Position numbers and translations under genes: made by a program. Positions 44,227 through 56,408 of a stretch of 64,000 nt of DNA are shown piece after piece; within the stretch, counting starts at the first letter, position 1, and each line of letters begins with the position of its first letter. The notes under the pieces are model-generated. The model did no database searches and was not told the origin of the DNA. It saw only the letters and a program-made list of their open reading frames with translations. This stretch comes from Trichobilharzia szidati. Lineage: Eukaryota > Platyhelminthes > Trematoda > Strigeidida > Schistosomatidae. The DNA lies in assembly GCA_944472155.2 (NCBI GenBank), contig OX235271.1:94191256-94255255 (forward strand), given 5' to 3'.

Positions 44227-44669
44227 TCCCAGGTTTTCCAATGGTTCTCTAACTGATGTCAGCTCATGATGAAATCCTCCATCCAATCAAACAAAATCCC
44301 TACAAAACCAATACTTGAATATCTTTCGATCAGGAAAAAAGTGATTTTCAATGAATATGAAATATACTACGTCTGCGGTATCGTTTGCCTATATCCAAAT
44401 AGTGTAACGAATAATTTTAGTTGGTAAATCATTAAGGCCAGTGACAAATAAAATCATGTCACGTTTTTTGTTAGAACGAAAATTAGATGTAGCGTAGACA
44501 GTCATGTTAGTATTCTTCCTCCTGCACATTACTGCGTATTATAGTTGTTTTCGAATCTCTCTTTTCCCTACCTTTTTGTTGTACATGGAGTGCGGCAACT
44601 TGAACTGGTGCACTTCTGTGTAAAGTTCGATGCTGAAACTCAGTCAGCCACACAGTTATTACTGACTTT

Positions 44670-45400
44670 CGACTGAAATCAGAAAATCGATTTTATGAAC
44701 ATGTACTGAAAAGCCTACGTCTCAAGCGAACAAATGCTTTCAACAGTGCCATTGCCGGGTATCTCCTTGATACGGGTCATGAGGTGGAAATCACAAAATC
44801 CTTTAAAATTAACAATAGACAAAAGAGCTCAATTCTCCTCAAGTTTGCCGAAGCAATCTCTATGAAACGCCTGAAACCCAATTTATGCGTTCAGAAAGAA
44901 GCAGTTATCAGTCTTTCCTTGCCCGCCTTGCTAACTGGATGTCTATACTTTTTCTTTCATTTGATTACGTAATCTTTGGCTTTAACCTCGCCCAGTTTGA
45001 TATAGTGTAATTTTGCTTGCGTCTTGTTTCTGTGATTTGAGTTGAACCCAGTACATTGTTACCCAATTTATTAGTCACTCACCATCTGACACGCCTCTCG
45101 TCTTTATTATGTAACTGCTATCTCATTGCATGCATACATATACTTTGTTCACACTTGAACTGCCTATGTGAAAACTATATAAGTGTAATTTTCTGAGCAC
45201 TGTTCACTAAGTCCGGAACCTCCTGTCAGCTGACATTATATAAAGTTTGCAAGTATGTTAAAACTTTTCTGTACATAAACTTAATAATTTATGTAGGCTG
45301 TAAGCGGCTGATGAGAAGCCAACGAAATAAATGATGGTACCATATTATTCTACAAAAATTGTTGTTCTTGCTTCATTTGAATTCATAAAGGGGAATAAAT
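44670..45400 (+). mobile_element. PLE 3' end (same family as 22.0-22.7 kb)
   Basis: ENRFYEHVLKSLRLKRTNAF, SAIAGYLLDTGHEVEITKSF, LLKFAEAISMKRLKPNLCVQ, then a stop and a tail ending near 'ttgttgttcttgcttcattt' (45,358). The GIY-YIG core itself is truncated or lost. Confidence 0.7.
45308..45327 (+). ncRNA. Hammerhead-like core in PLE tail
   Basis: CUGAUGA, GAAGCCAAC, GAAA; counterpart of 22,581-22,600. Confidence 0.3.
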
Positions 45401-45664
45401 TATGAAAATGCATCATATCAGTTTTATCATAATAGTTGATTGATAAAAAGGTAACCAGAACACGATCCAGTTTGCTAGTATATATGTATACATAAGTCTC
45501 TATATTTCGGACATAGTAACAACCATATTTTTGGTGCATATAGAATCATCTATAATAGCAAAGGTTATAAAAGTGCTTATGAAAGGCATCACGACCGATT
45601 TCTTCATGAATCAACAGTAGTTTCGGATAATTTTCAAGAGTTGGTTTGTAAGGATTAGATTTGT

Positions 45665-45870
45665 TTTTACGAGTTTCACCACGGATTGATATCAGTGTTA
45701 GAGAACCATTGAAAACCAGCAAGGAGTACTGGACAGCTGTTTCATCCTAGTTTGGGAATCATCGGCAGTACGCACCCACCACCAGGGTTCGAACCCAGGA
45801 CCTTCCGGTTACAAGACAAGCTCGTATACCATTCAGCCACTGGGACCCGATTCAGTGGCCAGCCCATGGA
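45665..45870 (-). mobile_element. Hammerhead SINE, single copy
   Basis: Minus strand: A box AGTGGCTGAATGG (about 45,840), B box GGGTTCGAACCCTGG (about 45,795), hammerhead block, then 'gttttcaatggttctctaac' and 'actgatatcaatccgtgg'. This is the clearest tRNA-like head of the set, and it is not part of a palindrome. Confidence 0.8.
45726..45771 (-). ncRNA. Hammerhead ribozyme relic closest to consensus
   Basis: Stem I GUACUG/CAGUAC, core CCGAUGA (second base C for U; first base C kept), stem II UUCC...GGAU with one mismatch, GAAAC, AGCUGUC. It suggests that the parent of the family had CUGAUGA. Confidence 0.7.
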
Positions 45871-45899
45871 CTTCTACCACTGCGTGATTTAGCGCGTCC

Positions 45900-46480
45900 A
45901 CCAACCAATGTCATCGGTGGGATAAGCTTATTTCTAATTACTGGCTGCAAGTTGTTGATGAAAGTCTTTTGATTAGGTAGGTTTTAGCGTGGTTAGACGT
46001 TGTTTTGTTTCTATGATTATGTAACGCTTACAAAGAGCTATATGACAGAAAGAAGTCACCTGTAACTTTTTGTAAATATACAGCGATATAAGTGTTTAAT
46101 AATTATATCGATAATACTTAATTAGCATATGCGTGTGATTATATCTATATTGATAAAAATGCTCAGAATAAGTTATGCATAGTGTATGTAGCTTTTCCGG
46201 TTAACTGATTTTCTCACCAAAATTTGTAAATGATATTTAAATGACCACAAACAATTTCTCGACCTAGTACGATAAAAGGCGAATAAATGGTAAAGTGTGT
46301 GTGTGTGTGAGTGGTTTCAAGAAAAACAAATCGATTGTGTACACACATTCAGAACTGAACTACATTGATGACAAACTGTAAACTTCAACATTTGGTGCAC
46401 TTCCATTTAAGCGAAAGAAGACGACATTTAGCGCTTATCAATTCAAATTCTACATAGTTTTTCTTGGCAGAGAATGAGAT
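45900..46480. other. No recognised gene
   Basis: A short (GT)n run lies near 46,297. Nothing else recognised. Confidence 0.4.
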
Positions 46481-46484
46481 ACTG

Positions 46485-47153
46485 CAATTCAGCATAAATG
46501 GAAGGAACCTGAAAGAAACAACCTCCTTTACCTACCTGGGAAGCATCGTTTCAACTACAGCTGGACGGAACTGACGAGGATATCAAAGCAAGGATCGGAA
46601 AAGCAAGACAAGCTTTCATTACTCTCAAGTCTGTGTGGAGGTCAACAGCACTCAGCATGAAAAATAAGATCCGGATTTTCAACTCCAATGTGAAGTCAGT
46701 GCTACTATACGGATCAGAGACTTGCACTGCGCGTCATAAAGAGCACCTCAAACAAACTACAGACTTTCATCAACAGCTGTCTTCGCTCAATACTCAAGAT
46801 CAGATGGCCAGAAAAGATCAGCAACAGGGATCTCTGGCAATGAGCGAACCAACCAGGAACCGATTGTGCAACAAATAAGCAGGAAGAAATGGAGATGGAT
46901 TGGCCATACTCTGAGAAAGAAACCATCAAGTGACATCACTAGACAAGCCATTGCTCGAGTGGAACCCGAATGGGAAGCGGCGAGTTGGTCGTCATGCAAG
47001 GGTGACTTGGAGGAGGTCATGTGAAGAGGAGATGAAAGCATGTGGGCAGACTTGGAGCCAGGTGAAAACTTTAGCAGAGAACTGAACGCAATGGAGACGT
47101 GCAGTTGAAGCCCTATGTTCCTCTAGGAATTAAAGGAAACAATAATAATAATG
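46485..47153 (+). mobile_element. LINE family A, 3' copy
   Basis: SINGRNLKETTSFTYLGSIV at the start, KARIGKARQAFITLKSVW, SVLLYGSETCTARHKE, then shifted frames of the RRKWRWIGHTLRKKPS domain and an (AAT)n tail. Broken by small indels. Confidence 0.8.
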
Positions 47154-47159
47154 TTTTTA

Positions 47160-47685
47160 GCTGAATTTATTTGGTGTGTTGAATGATTATTTAGCCAAAT
47201 TGTGGTGACTTTGTTTAAACCAAGTGCCTTTAAGTAACACCTTGGTAGCGAAACACTTTGTAATCCTGAGGAATAGTTTGAACTATGATTGTTATGAAAC
47301 TTTGTTCATTAAAAAAATAATTTGATGAATTTTGAAATCAGTTTGAAGATCATTCTAGTGACTGCACAAATGGTTTTCGTAACTACCAAACTTCAACCGA
47401 CATTCCTTTATGTGAACAATGAAAAAGAAATCCACCAACCAAACTCAAACAAAAACGTTATTTAATATTTGTTATGTGGTAATATTAGCAAAGATGAGAT
47501 ATTTGATGTGTTAGATGTAATATTAATAATAGTTCAAGTGAGCTCTTATTTATTTTATTGATCTACTAACATTCTTGATATTTCCATCCAGTTTCTAATA
47601 CAGCATTTAAGTTGTGTGGACATTCATAATGAAGCTTCATGAAATAGCATTGTGTTGGCAAACTGTTATTCATGTAGTGTGTGAT
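47160..47685. other. No recognised gene
   Basis: AT-rich spacer. Confidence 0.4.
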
Positions 47686-47689
47686 GATT

Positions 47690-47790
47690 GAAGGTGAAAT
47701 GGGAATCTAGATCTCGGCAGAATCCCAGATTACTAGTTCAGCGTTCCACCAGCTGAGCTAAGGGACTCTAGCGCCAACCAGGATAATAGT
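47690..47790 (-). repeat. tRNA-like SINE head
   Basis: On the minus strand: CCTTAGCTCAGCTGGTGGAA, a perfect A-box pattern, then about 35 bp on a degraded B box. Sequence up to about 47,960 may be SINE body. Not foldable into a complete tRNA. Confidence 0.5.
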
Positions 47791-47979
47791 TTCCCACAGT
47801 CCTCATGAGTAATGACCAGATATCGTATGAATAAATGAGGTGCTCCTGTCCTCCGTTTAGAATCACACTACCCACTCAATTAGGTCTTCTCCTGTGAATC
47901 CTAATCATACCTGTTATGACAGTGTTACTGATTTGTGGGGTCATCTAAACTGACTACAATTCACCGCCAGAACACAACA

Positions 47980-48730
47980 CCGTAATCATCTGGTCACTTG
48001 AAAATATCTCCCACACTGAGAGGCACACAAAAGTCAGACTGAGAACGACGACGACCGAAAACATCAACAATCGTGACAACGTTTATCAGACAAAATACAT
48101 GGTATATCAGATTTACAAAACCTCAGAAAATTAAGCTACGAATAAACGAATCTAAAACTGTCCAATCAGGTTATCACGTCAATACATGCACAAATCATGA
48201 CTTCATGGATAAAAAAAGAAGCTTGTCCACCCCAGAGTTACTAAAACAGAAGTGGTAAAGCAGGGTATTAATTGACCCTGAGTCTATCTGAGGTAGCCTT
48301 GAGATGGTAGGCTGTTACTGCTGTAATGTAACGTTCTTCATTTTCTATGGAATTAGACCAAAATAACGAAACACATCTTCATTTTATGTAGTGAAAATGT
48401 AACAACAAGGTGAGTAATTAAGTGTCACCAGAAGTAGGTATTGGGCATAGGTGGACGAAAACAAAAACTCTGTATTCCAAAATGTTTTGAGAAACTCCTT
48501 AGTTCTAATAATAATGCTGTTGCTGGTTAGTCTCATTCAACTTCCCTTGGTCTCTTTTATCAAAAATGATAGTAATAATGTTATCATCAATTTTAGATTT
48601 TTGGCAGGATTTAACCTGCTGTAAATCTCTTAACATCAGTTCTTCTCCTAAATAACCTTTCCCCGATTTCATCCATTTCAAACCTTCCCTCTTAGCAATC
48701 AAGTTAACTAATTGTTACCATAACTATGTT
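47980..48730. other. No recognised gene
   Basis: Minus-strand frame 48,505-48,702 directly follows a PLE connector fragment on that strand and may be its decayed continuation. Confidence 0.35.
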
Positions 48731-48734
48731 GGCT

Positions 48735-49265
48735 GGGTAAATTGGCTAGGAACGATTTCTTTCTTCATATTTCTTTCAGTAAACTTTCTAGGATATACAT
48801 TATTTAAGAATGTTGTACAAAGGTTTTCCAGCAACTCGCCGAACATATCTTTCGAGCAAATTCTCAGAATTCTAGCCAAACCATAGTACCAAAGAAGACA
48901 TTATTTGTGAGCTTGGCATCCTATTGTGACACGATTGCTAAATTAATTAAAAGTTGTCTATCAGAGTCTATTAAATGCAAGTTTTATGCCAATGGCTTAC
49001 ATTTGGTATTCTCTGGTCGAAGTATAATTTGAGAATACGTGAAGGATAAACACTAAATTCATGTGTTCTTTCACTTGTCTCAGTGGAACTCATTACATTG
49101 GACAATGTAAACGTGTTCTTCAGAAACGCTTAACTACACTGTTTGGTTGAAATGGGGGAATAGGTTGATGGAGTCTTCTATCTGTGAACATCATCTTGAG
49201 ACAGATCATTTAACCCCACGCTATTTTATTATACTTCCTGCGTTGGTTCTTTTATCTTCTTGCGG
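48735..49265. pseudogene. PLE fragments in inverted arrangement
   Basis: Minus 48,735-48,885: LARILRICSKDMFGELLENL and NNVYPRKFTERNMKKEIVP, the RT-endonuclease connector. Plus 48,890-49,265: PKKTLFVSLASYCDTIAKL, then FMCSFTCLSGTHYIGQCKRV, the GIY-YIG core. The two strands meet near 48,888, so the coding order is flipped at this point. Confidence 0.7.
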
Positions 49266-49474
49266 ATTCTGTACTGAGACCAATTTTTGTCAGTTTCAGA
49301 GAAAAATCTAATTTTTAGAGCGATATTTCTCGAAAAGAAATGAAATTATATTTATAAGCAACCCAGTCTTATCAAATATAACTGTGTACCTTTAGTTATA
49401 TGGAGGATTCAGCGTAGTGCACACGAAAGCCAGTTTCTTCCTATGCCAGATAAGCTTAATAGACTGTTTATCAC

Positions 49475-50110
49475 ATACCTTTCTCAAGGAAGCTCGGTTT
49501 CAACCACAGGCAGTCGGAACGGATGGAGATATCAAAGTCAGCCAGAATCGGAAACGCAAGATACGCCTTCATCAACCTGAAACCAGTTTGGAAATCTTCT
49601 TCAATGCACTCAGCCAGCATAAAGCACAAGATTCGAATTTTCAACACAAATGTAAAGTCAGTCAGTCAGTTCTTCTATACGGGTCAGAAACTTGCACTGT
49701 GTGTCACGAAAAGGATTTCCAACAGGCGACTGCAGACTTTCATCAACAGTTACCCAGTTCGCTGGCTGGCTCCATACTCAAGATCAAATGGCAGTCCAGG
49801 AAGAATTAGCAACAAGATACTCTGGGGACGAACAAACCAGGAGCCGATTGCTCAACAAATATGTAGGAGAAAATGGAGACGGATCGGGCACACGTTGAGG
49901 AGGCCGTCGAACGACGTCGCGCGCAAGGCAGGCCATTGGTAGAGCGTAATCCCAATGGGAAGAGACGAGTGGGTCGTCGGTGTGAGGAGGAGATGAGAGA
50001 TTATGGGTAATCGTGGACGCAGCTGAAAAGGATGGCAGAGAATAGAACAAAGTGGAGATGTGTTGTTGAAGTCCTATGTTCCACTCGGAACCCAAGGGAA
50101 TAATAATAAT
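49475..50110 (+). mobile_element. LINE family A, 3' copy
   Basis: INLKPVWKSSSMHSASIKHK, ILWGRTNQEPIAQQICRRKW, RRIGHTLRRPSNDVARK, ending '(aat)n'. This copy is closest to the full-length element in intron 3 (shared TNQEPIAQQ, RRPSNDVARKAGHW). Frameshifted several times. Confidence 0.8.
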
Positions 50111-50114
50111 TCTT

Positions 50115-51249
50115 AAAACTTGGTCTTCTGCCTAGGTTCTTCGTGGGGTTCTCATTGGTTCCCGACTTATGCTGGTGCCTGATTATATTAACAACTTACT
50201 TTGTTGTAAAACACTTTTACATAATAAAAATAAAATTTATTTTTCACACTTTAAATAGTCAGGAATTGAATCCTCAAGAAAGCAAAGTTGATAAAATAAT
50301 AATCTGAATTCCGTAAAAAAATATCTTAACCATGTTTGTAAAGCTAATGTATTGTATTCATAATGATAATAATAACAACACTAAAGTCATATCAGATTGT
50401 ATACTGGGTCACTGTTTAAGTGAAATTGTTATCTCAAACTTTCAACCAATCAAAATGGGCCGGACTGTTTAAAAGAGATGATGTAAAAAAATTTAAAAAA
50501 TGCTTTTATCACATAAAACGACACAGTATAAACTAAATATAAAAGACACAAGGAGCATGTATGATGGTCAGCGTATGCGTCGATGCTCAGAAACACACAC
50601 ACACAACACACACGTACACACATAAATAATAGTTCAACGCAAAAGAAACTTATTGATTTCACACTGATAGGTAGGGTGATTCTTGTTGTTTATGAATAAA
50701 TAAAGGTGGAAGGAAACAGTGACATAACAAATATCATTTCAAGGTTATGAATATAAAACAGAATTATTTTCTATTGTTCTACATGGTAGACTGTATCTGA
50801 TAAATGTCAGTAGTAATCTGACAGATGGCCTTGACCATCCTGTATTTCATAACACCTGAGATGATATTGAATTATAGAGGTATTTTAGTGTCTGTGGTTT
50901 AGATTTAAAAAAAATAAACGTGGATCTGATAATCTGTCTACAGATCTGCATCTTAATAAAGTAACTTGATCGAAATCAGTTTTGTGCACAGAATGGACCT
51001 TGTATAAATAGAAGAATTAAACTGAATCCTCAAATATATTACTCATAAAAATAAAATCGAATCAGATGATTAATTTGAATAGCTGGTAAAAGAAAATTTA
51101 GATCTAATACAGGTAGATGGTGGCTGCTACCTTGACAAAGGTAGTTAGGTGTGCATATATCACAATAACGCAAAGAAATTTACTCCCTGGATTAAATGTT
51201 GATAAGAGTCCTTTCATTTTAGAAAATTTGTGCTACCGCCAAAATTGAC
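50115..51249. other. Spacer with an (AC)n microsatellite
   Basis: The AC-rich run is at about 50,586-50,622. No gene or repeat otherwise. Confidence 0.45.
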
Positions 51250-51261
51250 TTATTATAGTCT

Positions 51262-52569
51262 CGTGGAAAACACCCATATGGACATTAGACAGAAGAGAAC
51301 ACGAAGTTCAGCAAAGATATCTTTTCGGCGATTTCATTTTCAAAAGCTGTACAATCGCATTTAAATACATAATTTTACATGGAGACAATTCTTGTTTGAT
51401 TCTACATAATTATGACAGCGAATAAAAGGTGACAATTATTTCCAACTAGATATGGTTATACGAGAGGCTTAGAAACAAAAATTACGCAGGATTAGAACGG
51501 ATATCAAGTGTGTAAAAATGAGCGTGGAAACAAAATTGAAATAATAATTTTCAACTTGAGATGGGAGTTAGGAGGTGTGAATATAGATTACAAGAGCCTT
51601 AGGAACACAAAAATTGCACAGGATTAAGATATAATTGTAAAATAGTTAATTTTTTATTATTAAACGAATTATAAATGTGAACAGGAAAAGCATGGAAACA
51701 AACTTAAAATAACTGTTTTTATAACTGAAAAAATGGGGTGAATCGAATGAAGACTGAGGGAGTAAGAATCACACACACAGCGAACGAAAAAAGATCAAAA
51801 AGAAAAAACGGAAGCTAAGGTAACATACCGAACTAGGTCCATGGTAGTTGTAGAGGTTGGACTAATTTCTTTTGAACACACAGCTCCGGCTTCTCGATGC
51901 ATATTGCGAGGGCTTCTGCAGAGCTTCTGCTTTTGGTAGGTTTCTGTTGACTTTGTAAATTACTTTGAAAGAATCAGTTGAGATGTTGTGGGAGGTGTTG
52001 ATCAGATGTTCAATAATGGCACTTCTGACTGAACCGGTGCCTCCTCTTTGCAGCCACGCTGGGTAATGTTCTCTAACATGTTTTGAAAGGACGCACATAC
52101 AACGACCTATGTACCTAGCTCCGCACGAGCAGGTGAACTGGTATATGCACACTGAATTGGTTATATGCGAGAGTTTGTCCTTCGTGTTGTTTCGAAGTAT
52201 TGGACGGCTAGAGAATGTCGCTCTTAGTGTTGCTGAAGGGAAGGTCTTCTTTAAAGAGTTGGATATTCTCCTCTTCAGGATGTTGGCTGCCAAATCTCCC
52301 CTGAAATTCAGATTCAGATACAGCGTTTTCTTTGGCGCTGAATCGCATTCTTCTCTTTTTATTTTAGCTGTCATGTTCTTTTCGACAAAACGTGTCGGGT
52401 ATCGATTTTGAGCCAGGATATTTTTGAGGAATAGGAGCTCCTCTTTCATGCAGTCGCTGCTGCAGATTTTTCTAATGCGATGAGTTAGTGCGATGATGCG
52501 AGCTCTTTTTCGGCTCAAAGGTATCCAACTGTAGAAATGCGTTAGTTGGCCATTCCATGTCGGTTTTTT
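51262..52569 (-). mobile_element. PLE, 5'-truncated, with 12-bp TSD
   Basis: Perfect TSD TTATTATAGTCT at 51,250-51,261 and 52,570-52,581. Minus strand: connector and GIY-YIG ORF (51,862-52,563), then a ~600-bp 3' part ending with the terminal sequence shared with 36.7-37.6 kb ('cttttcggcgatttcatttt'). Confidence 0.85.
51862..52563 (-). pseudogene. PLE connector plus GIY-YIG ORF, no internal stop
   Basis: Starts within KPTWNGQLTHFYSWIPLS; then RARIIALTHRIRKICSSDCM, NRYPTRFVEKNM, PKKTLYLNLNFRGDLAANIL, and the endonuclease core SVCIYQFTCSCGARYIGRCM with HVREHYPAWL. About 234 codons, open to the stop at 51,862. The upstream RT is missing through truncation. The nuclease segment looks structurally complete. 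Confidence 0.8.
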
Positions 52570-52684
52570 TTATTATAGTCTGACCACAAGAAACCGACCC
52601 AGCTAGCAATGACCTCGGGCTCTCTGCAGATTTTTTTGAACAGACTTCGGGGTTATTGCTGATTGTTTAAGGCAAACTTCTGAC

Positions 52685-52739
52685 GCATTGCGGAATGTTT
52701 GGGGCAGGCTTAGAAGCCTTGTCCCACGTTCTGCAATGC
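52685..52739. repeat. Imperfect hairpin (27-bp arms)
   Basis: GCATTGCGGAATG...GCAGGCTT pairs with AAGCCTTGTCCC...CTGCAATGC. The surrounding 52,590-52,830 is GC-richer than its neighbours and of unknown origin. Confidence 0.5.
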
Positions 52740-52829
52740 GCCCGAAAAAAATGCAAGCTGGGGATCTCTGCCTCCTACTGTATAGTTGAAAAGACATCCT
52801 TGAGGCACGCACAGTCACGGAAACACTCC

Positions 52830-54160
52830 AAAGACAGGATAAAGAAAATTATTCTTCGTTAAATTTGTGGATCTGTTGAACAATAATAACATCAGAAACT
52901 CAAAATCACCTTAACAGTGCCGTGAGGCAGCTATAAACTCAAGATTATTTTCCCGCACTTAGTCCAAGGTCAGAATGACATTGACTCACTCAAACAAAAT
53001 CAGATTATACAACATATTATCAATGTGCACACAACCACAAAAAGAAGCATTACATGAGAGACTAAACAGGTACAAAGACAAGTAATAAGGATCAAGTCAA
53101 CATATGATATGCAAATGTCAGGAAAATGATTTACAGCATGAGAGGAAAATGGATCATAATTACAAAGGTAGTTGAAACATCCAAAAAGTATAAATATTAT
53201 TATTAGATCGTCCAAGATGGATTTTCCAAACAGTGTTTCGGTTACATTTCGGACTACTAGACTAGAAGGAATTACCATCATAGTGTTTAAATATGCTTCG
53301 AAAGTGTGAGCAGCTTCAAAGAAATAACCACCAATAAGCTCTTATCAGGACACAGTGTTCTTCTGTCCATCAACTGTACTTTTTGTCTTCATCTTCTTAC
53401 TGTTCTGAAACTCCACCTCCTTTCAATGTTACTACTTTTCTGTAGATGCTTTCTTCACCCTCTTTTTCCCATTTTCCCATTGCAAAAGATTTAAGTCAGA
53501 GAAAAGTTATTCTTTTTCTCAGTGAAGCCTTACTATCAACCTTATATTGGTGCTTGTAACATCCCAACGCAGCACTAAATTTGACAGTGGATCTCACCAC
53601 CAGAAATACTGTCATTTTTGACTTTGGATGCATGTTGTAATTATTCACTTTCAACCCAGTCTGGTCAATATAGTGGATCTCTATAATTTATCTTACTAGT
53701 TTCAGGAGATCATTTAGTTAGTCTTCGAGGACTTACTGCTGTAAGGATATGCTTTGGAGAGGAAAAGAATCTTAAGAATGAGAAAAAATAATGGTACTTG
53801 ACGATATCTTTTTGTATTTGCCTATAAGAACTCACTGAATATAGTTTGAATAAAGTGAAGCATGAGTGTTTTTTTAGAAAGCTCACAGATGTGATGCTCA
53901 AGATACCCAAATGCATTCACGTAAAGAGGCATTTTAAAGTTAATGCTGGAAAGCTGATCCAGTTGGAGAAGCATGTTAAGGGTATCTGTAGTGCCCCGAA
54001 TGTAGGTGGGGATTAGAGGCTTTTGCATATAGATGCCTTCTATCAATCGCTCTTCCTGTGTGGAGTAGCGTGATATACAAAGAATTCAACAAAAGGGAAA
54101 TTCTACTGACTGAAGCACCTAGGATATGTTCTACACTTGTTGATTTACCGTTACCGAATT
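52830..54160. other. No recognised gene
   Basis: AT-rich; open frames on the minus strand around 53,000-54,194 have no family motifs. Confidence 0.4.
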
Positions 54161-54162
54161 CT

Positions 54163-54973
54163 ACATATTTATAAAACACAAAATAATCGAGCAAAGAATA
54201 TTCTTTTCGATAAATTCCTCTTCTAGCTCTACAATTATATATATGTTTATATACACAGAATATTTTAAATTAGTAGTTAATAACAATATTAGTGTTTTTT
54301 AAATAATATCGATTTGTAAAGTAAGATCACAGTGGAATTACAGTTCATTAAAGATGCTTAAATTATAATAATAATAAAAATATAATAGCAAACAGAATAT
54401 CAACTAAAATAAGGAAATTTCTACAAAAAATTGAGAATCATTCAAACCTAGATGGCCAAGGTAAGGACAATGTCTGAACTAACTTCTTTTGGACGCATAA
54501 ATTAGGCTTCTTAATGTGGATCCCAACAGCCTCAGCAATATTTAGTAAACGAACTCTTAAGGCGAAGTTAAGATTTGTTGGTATGCGGTAAATGACTCTG
54601 AAAGCCTGGTTAACATCAATCTTGTGTTCTGTATCCACAAGATGAGATAGAATAGCGCTACGAATAGATTTTGTTTGTCCTTTACTTGACCACTTAGGGT
54701 GATGTTCGGAAATTCGATGGAATTTTTGTGAAATTTCCCTAATTTTAGTTGATATTTTATTCGCTATTATATCTTTATTATTATAATTTAAGCATCTTTA
54801 AAGAACTGTAATCCTACTGATCGTACTTTACAAATCGATATTATTTAAAAAATACTAATATTGTTATTGACTACTATTCTAGAATATTCTATGTATATAA
54901 ACATATATATAATTGTAGATCCGGAAGAGGAAATTATCGAAAAGAATATTCTTTGCTCGATTATTTTGTATAG
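54163..54973. mobile_element. PLE 3' end with inverted terminal copy
   Basis: Minus part 54,163-54,720 encodes the PLE C-terminus (DVNQAFRVIYRIPTNLN, LLNIAEAVGI) and its AT-rich terminal sequence. The plus part 54,721-54,973 is an inverted copy of about 54,175-54,432. It belongs to the family of the PLE at 34,798. Confidence 0.8.
54438..54638 (-). pseudogene. PLE C-terminal coding fragment
   Basis: DTEHKIDVNQAFRVIYRIPT and NIAEAVGIHIKKPNLCVQKK, the segment after the GIY-YIG core. It is intact here, whereas the 34.8-kb copy has an indel at AEA. Confidence 0.75.
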
Positions 54974-54984
54974 AAAAAATCCCC

Positions 54985-55683
54985 ATTTAGACATTTAGAA
55001 AACAGAAAGATTGAGCGAAGAAATATTTACTTTTCAATTAGATCCTCATCTCTGGCTCTACTCTAATGTATATATAGCATTTTTATTACAATACACAACA
55101 GTTTACCAATCAAGTGGCGATATGTTTGTTAACAATAATTAGTCAGTGTCAAAATGTCAATGGGTTGATAATAAACGAAGAAAATCAATACACATTTAAA
55201 AGGTAGAAATGGTTAGAATAAATTAATTTTACAAGGATAACACGTAATTAAAGATGAAATGGTCAGAAAAATAAAATAATTTGGACAATTATAATTTTTA
55301 TAATTTAAAAGGTTTAGGGGGAGGGAGGCGAAGTAGTCCGGTTTATACAGTCATGTAACGATGGCCAAGGCAAGGAAAGTGACTGTACAAATTTCTTCTG
55401 AACATACAGGTTTGGCTTCTTCAGGTGGATTCCTATTGCTTCAGCTGTCTGTAGAAGACGAACTCGTAGAGCAAAATTAAGATTAGTAGGAATGCGATAG
55501 ATAATTTTAAATGCAGTATTAACATCAACCTTATGCTCAGTATCAACAAGGTGTGCTAAAATAGAACTACGAATAGATCTTGTTTGTCCCTTGCTTAACC
55601 ATGCTGGATGATGTTCGGAAATACGTCGATGAACCTGCCTAATTGTACGCCCAATGTAGCTGGCTCCGCAGCTGCAGTCATTT
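54985..55683 (-). mobile_element. PLE 3' end
   Basis: A different, related family: 'gaagcaataggaatccacct' region (AIGIHL), 'ggcatttccgaacatcatcc'-like GIY-YIG end, and a terminal sequence with 'gagcgaagaaatatttactt'. Coding for CGASYIGRTIRQVHRRISEH is readable near 55,615-55,680, where it is cut. Confidence 0.7.
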
Positions 55684-55689
55684 TCAATT

Positions 55690-56405
55690 CATAATATTGA
55701 CTTGGGCATATTCATCGCTTGTTATACTTACTTACATTGTTTAGTTTAAACTAAGGAGTTTTTTTTAACAAGTTGAATACACTGATACATTGTGTATTTT
55801 AAAAAAAACCCAGCAGTTTGAGAAACTGTTACTTATGGTGACTTATCCAGAGGGCTATGACAACACAGGTTATCCCATTTAGAAATGTTAATTAACAAAC
55901 CCAGATTCTACTTCCATTTACAGTGATATTTTTTTTATATTATTCCATAATTTATCACAAAGTCTTAATGAGACAGCAAGCACCGAGGTTAACTCAAGAT
56001 CATATGTAAACTTATCGATTAGATGAATTATGGAATCTAAAATTCTGACTTAACACAAGGTCAGTGAATGTAGCCATCTTAGCCAAATTTTAAATTTTGC
56101 AAAATGCAATGTAGAAAATGGTGGTTGATATTGAAAATGTAATAGAATGACTAGTAGTCACGTGATCAAACAGTTAAATAGTTCAAGGTACAAACAAAAA
56201 AAAGCTACATGACTCAAGGACAAACATCACATAGTATGATAGGTATTCAAGGTTTTTATTATTAGCGCTAGCTTTATTCACCTATGTTTGGCATATATAC
56301 GAACTTTCATCAAAGTGTTGAGAGTAAAAGCATTAACTGGAATAATAGGCGATTGAATGGCATATCCCTTTTTGAGGCAGCACCACCTTTATCCGGTGGG
56401 TATTA
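55690..56405. other. No recognised gene
   Basis: AT-rich spacer. Confidence 0.4.
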
Positions 56406-56408
56406 GAG

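Larger units (their letters stand above)
43984..44313. mobile_element. Second head-to-head hammerhead SINE pair
   Basis: Minus copy about 43,984-44,125, plus copy about 44,128-44,313. The plus copy has an A box (GTGGCTCAATGGTC at 44,130) but lost its B box: 'aaggtcctgggtgcgtactg' skips about 18 bp present in other copies. The minus copy keeps the B box (GGGTTCGAACTCC). Outer ends share 'ctgacatcagttagagaacc'. Confidence 0.85.
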
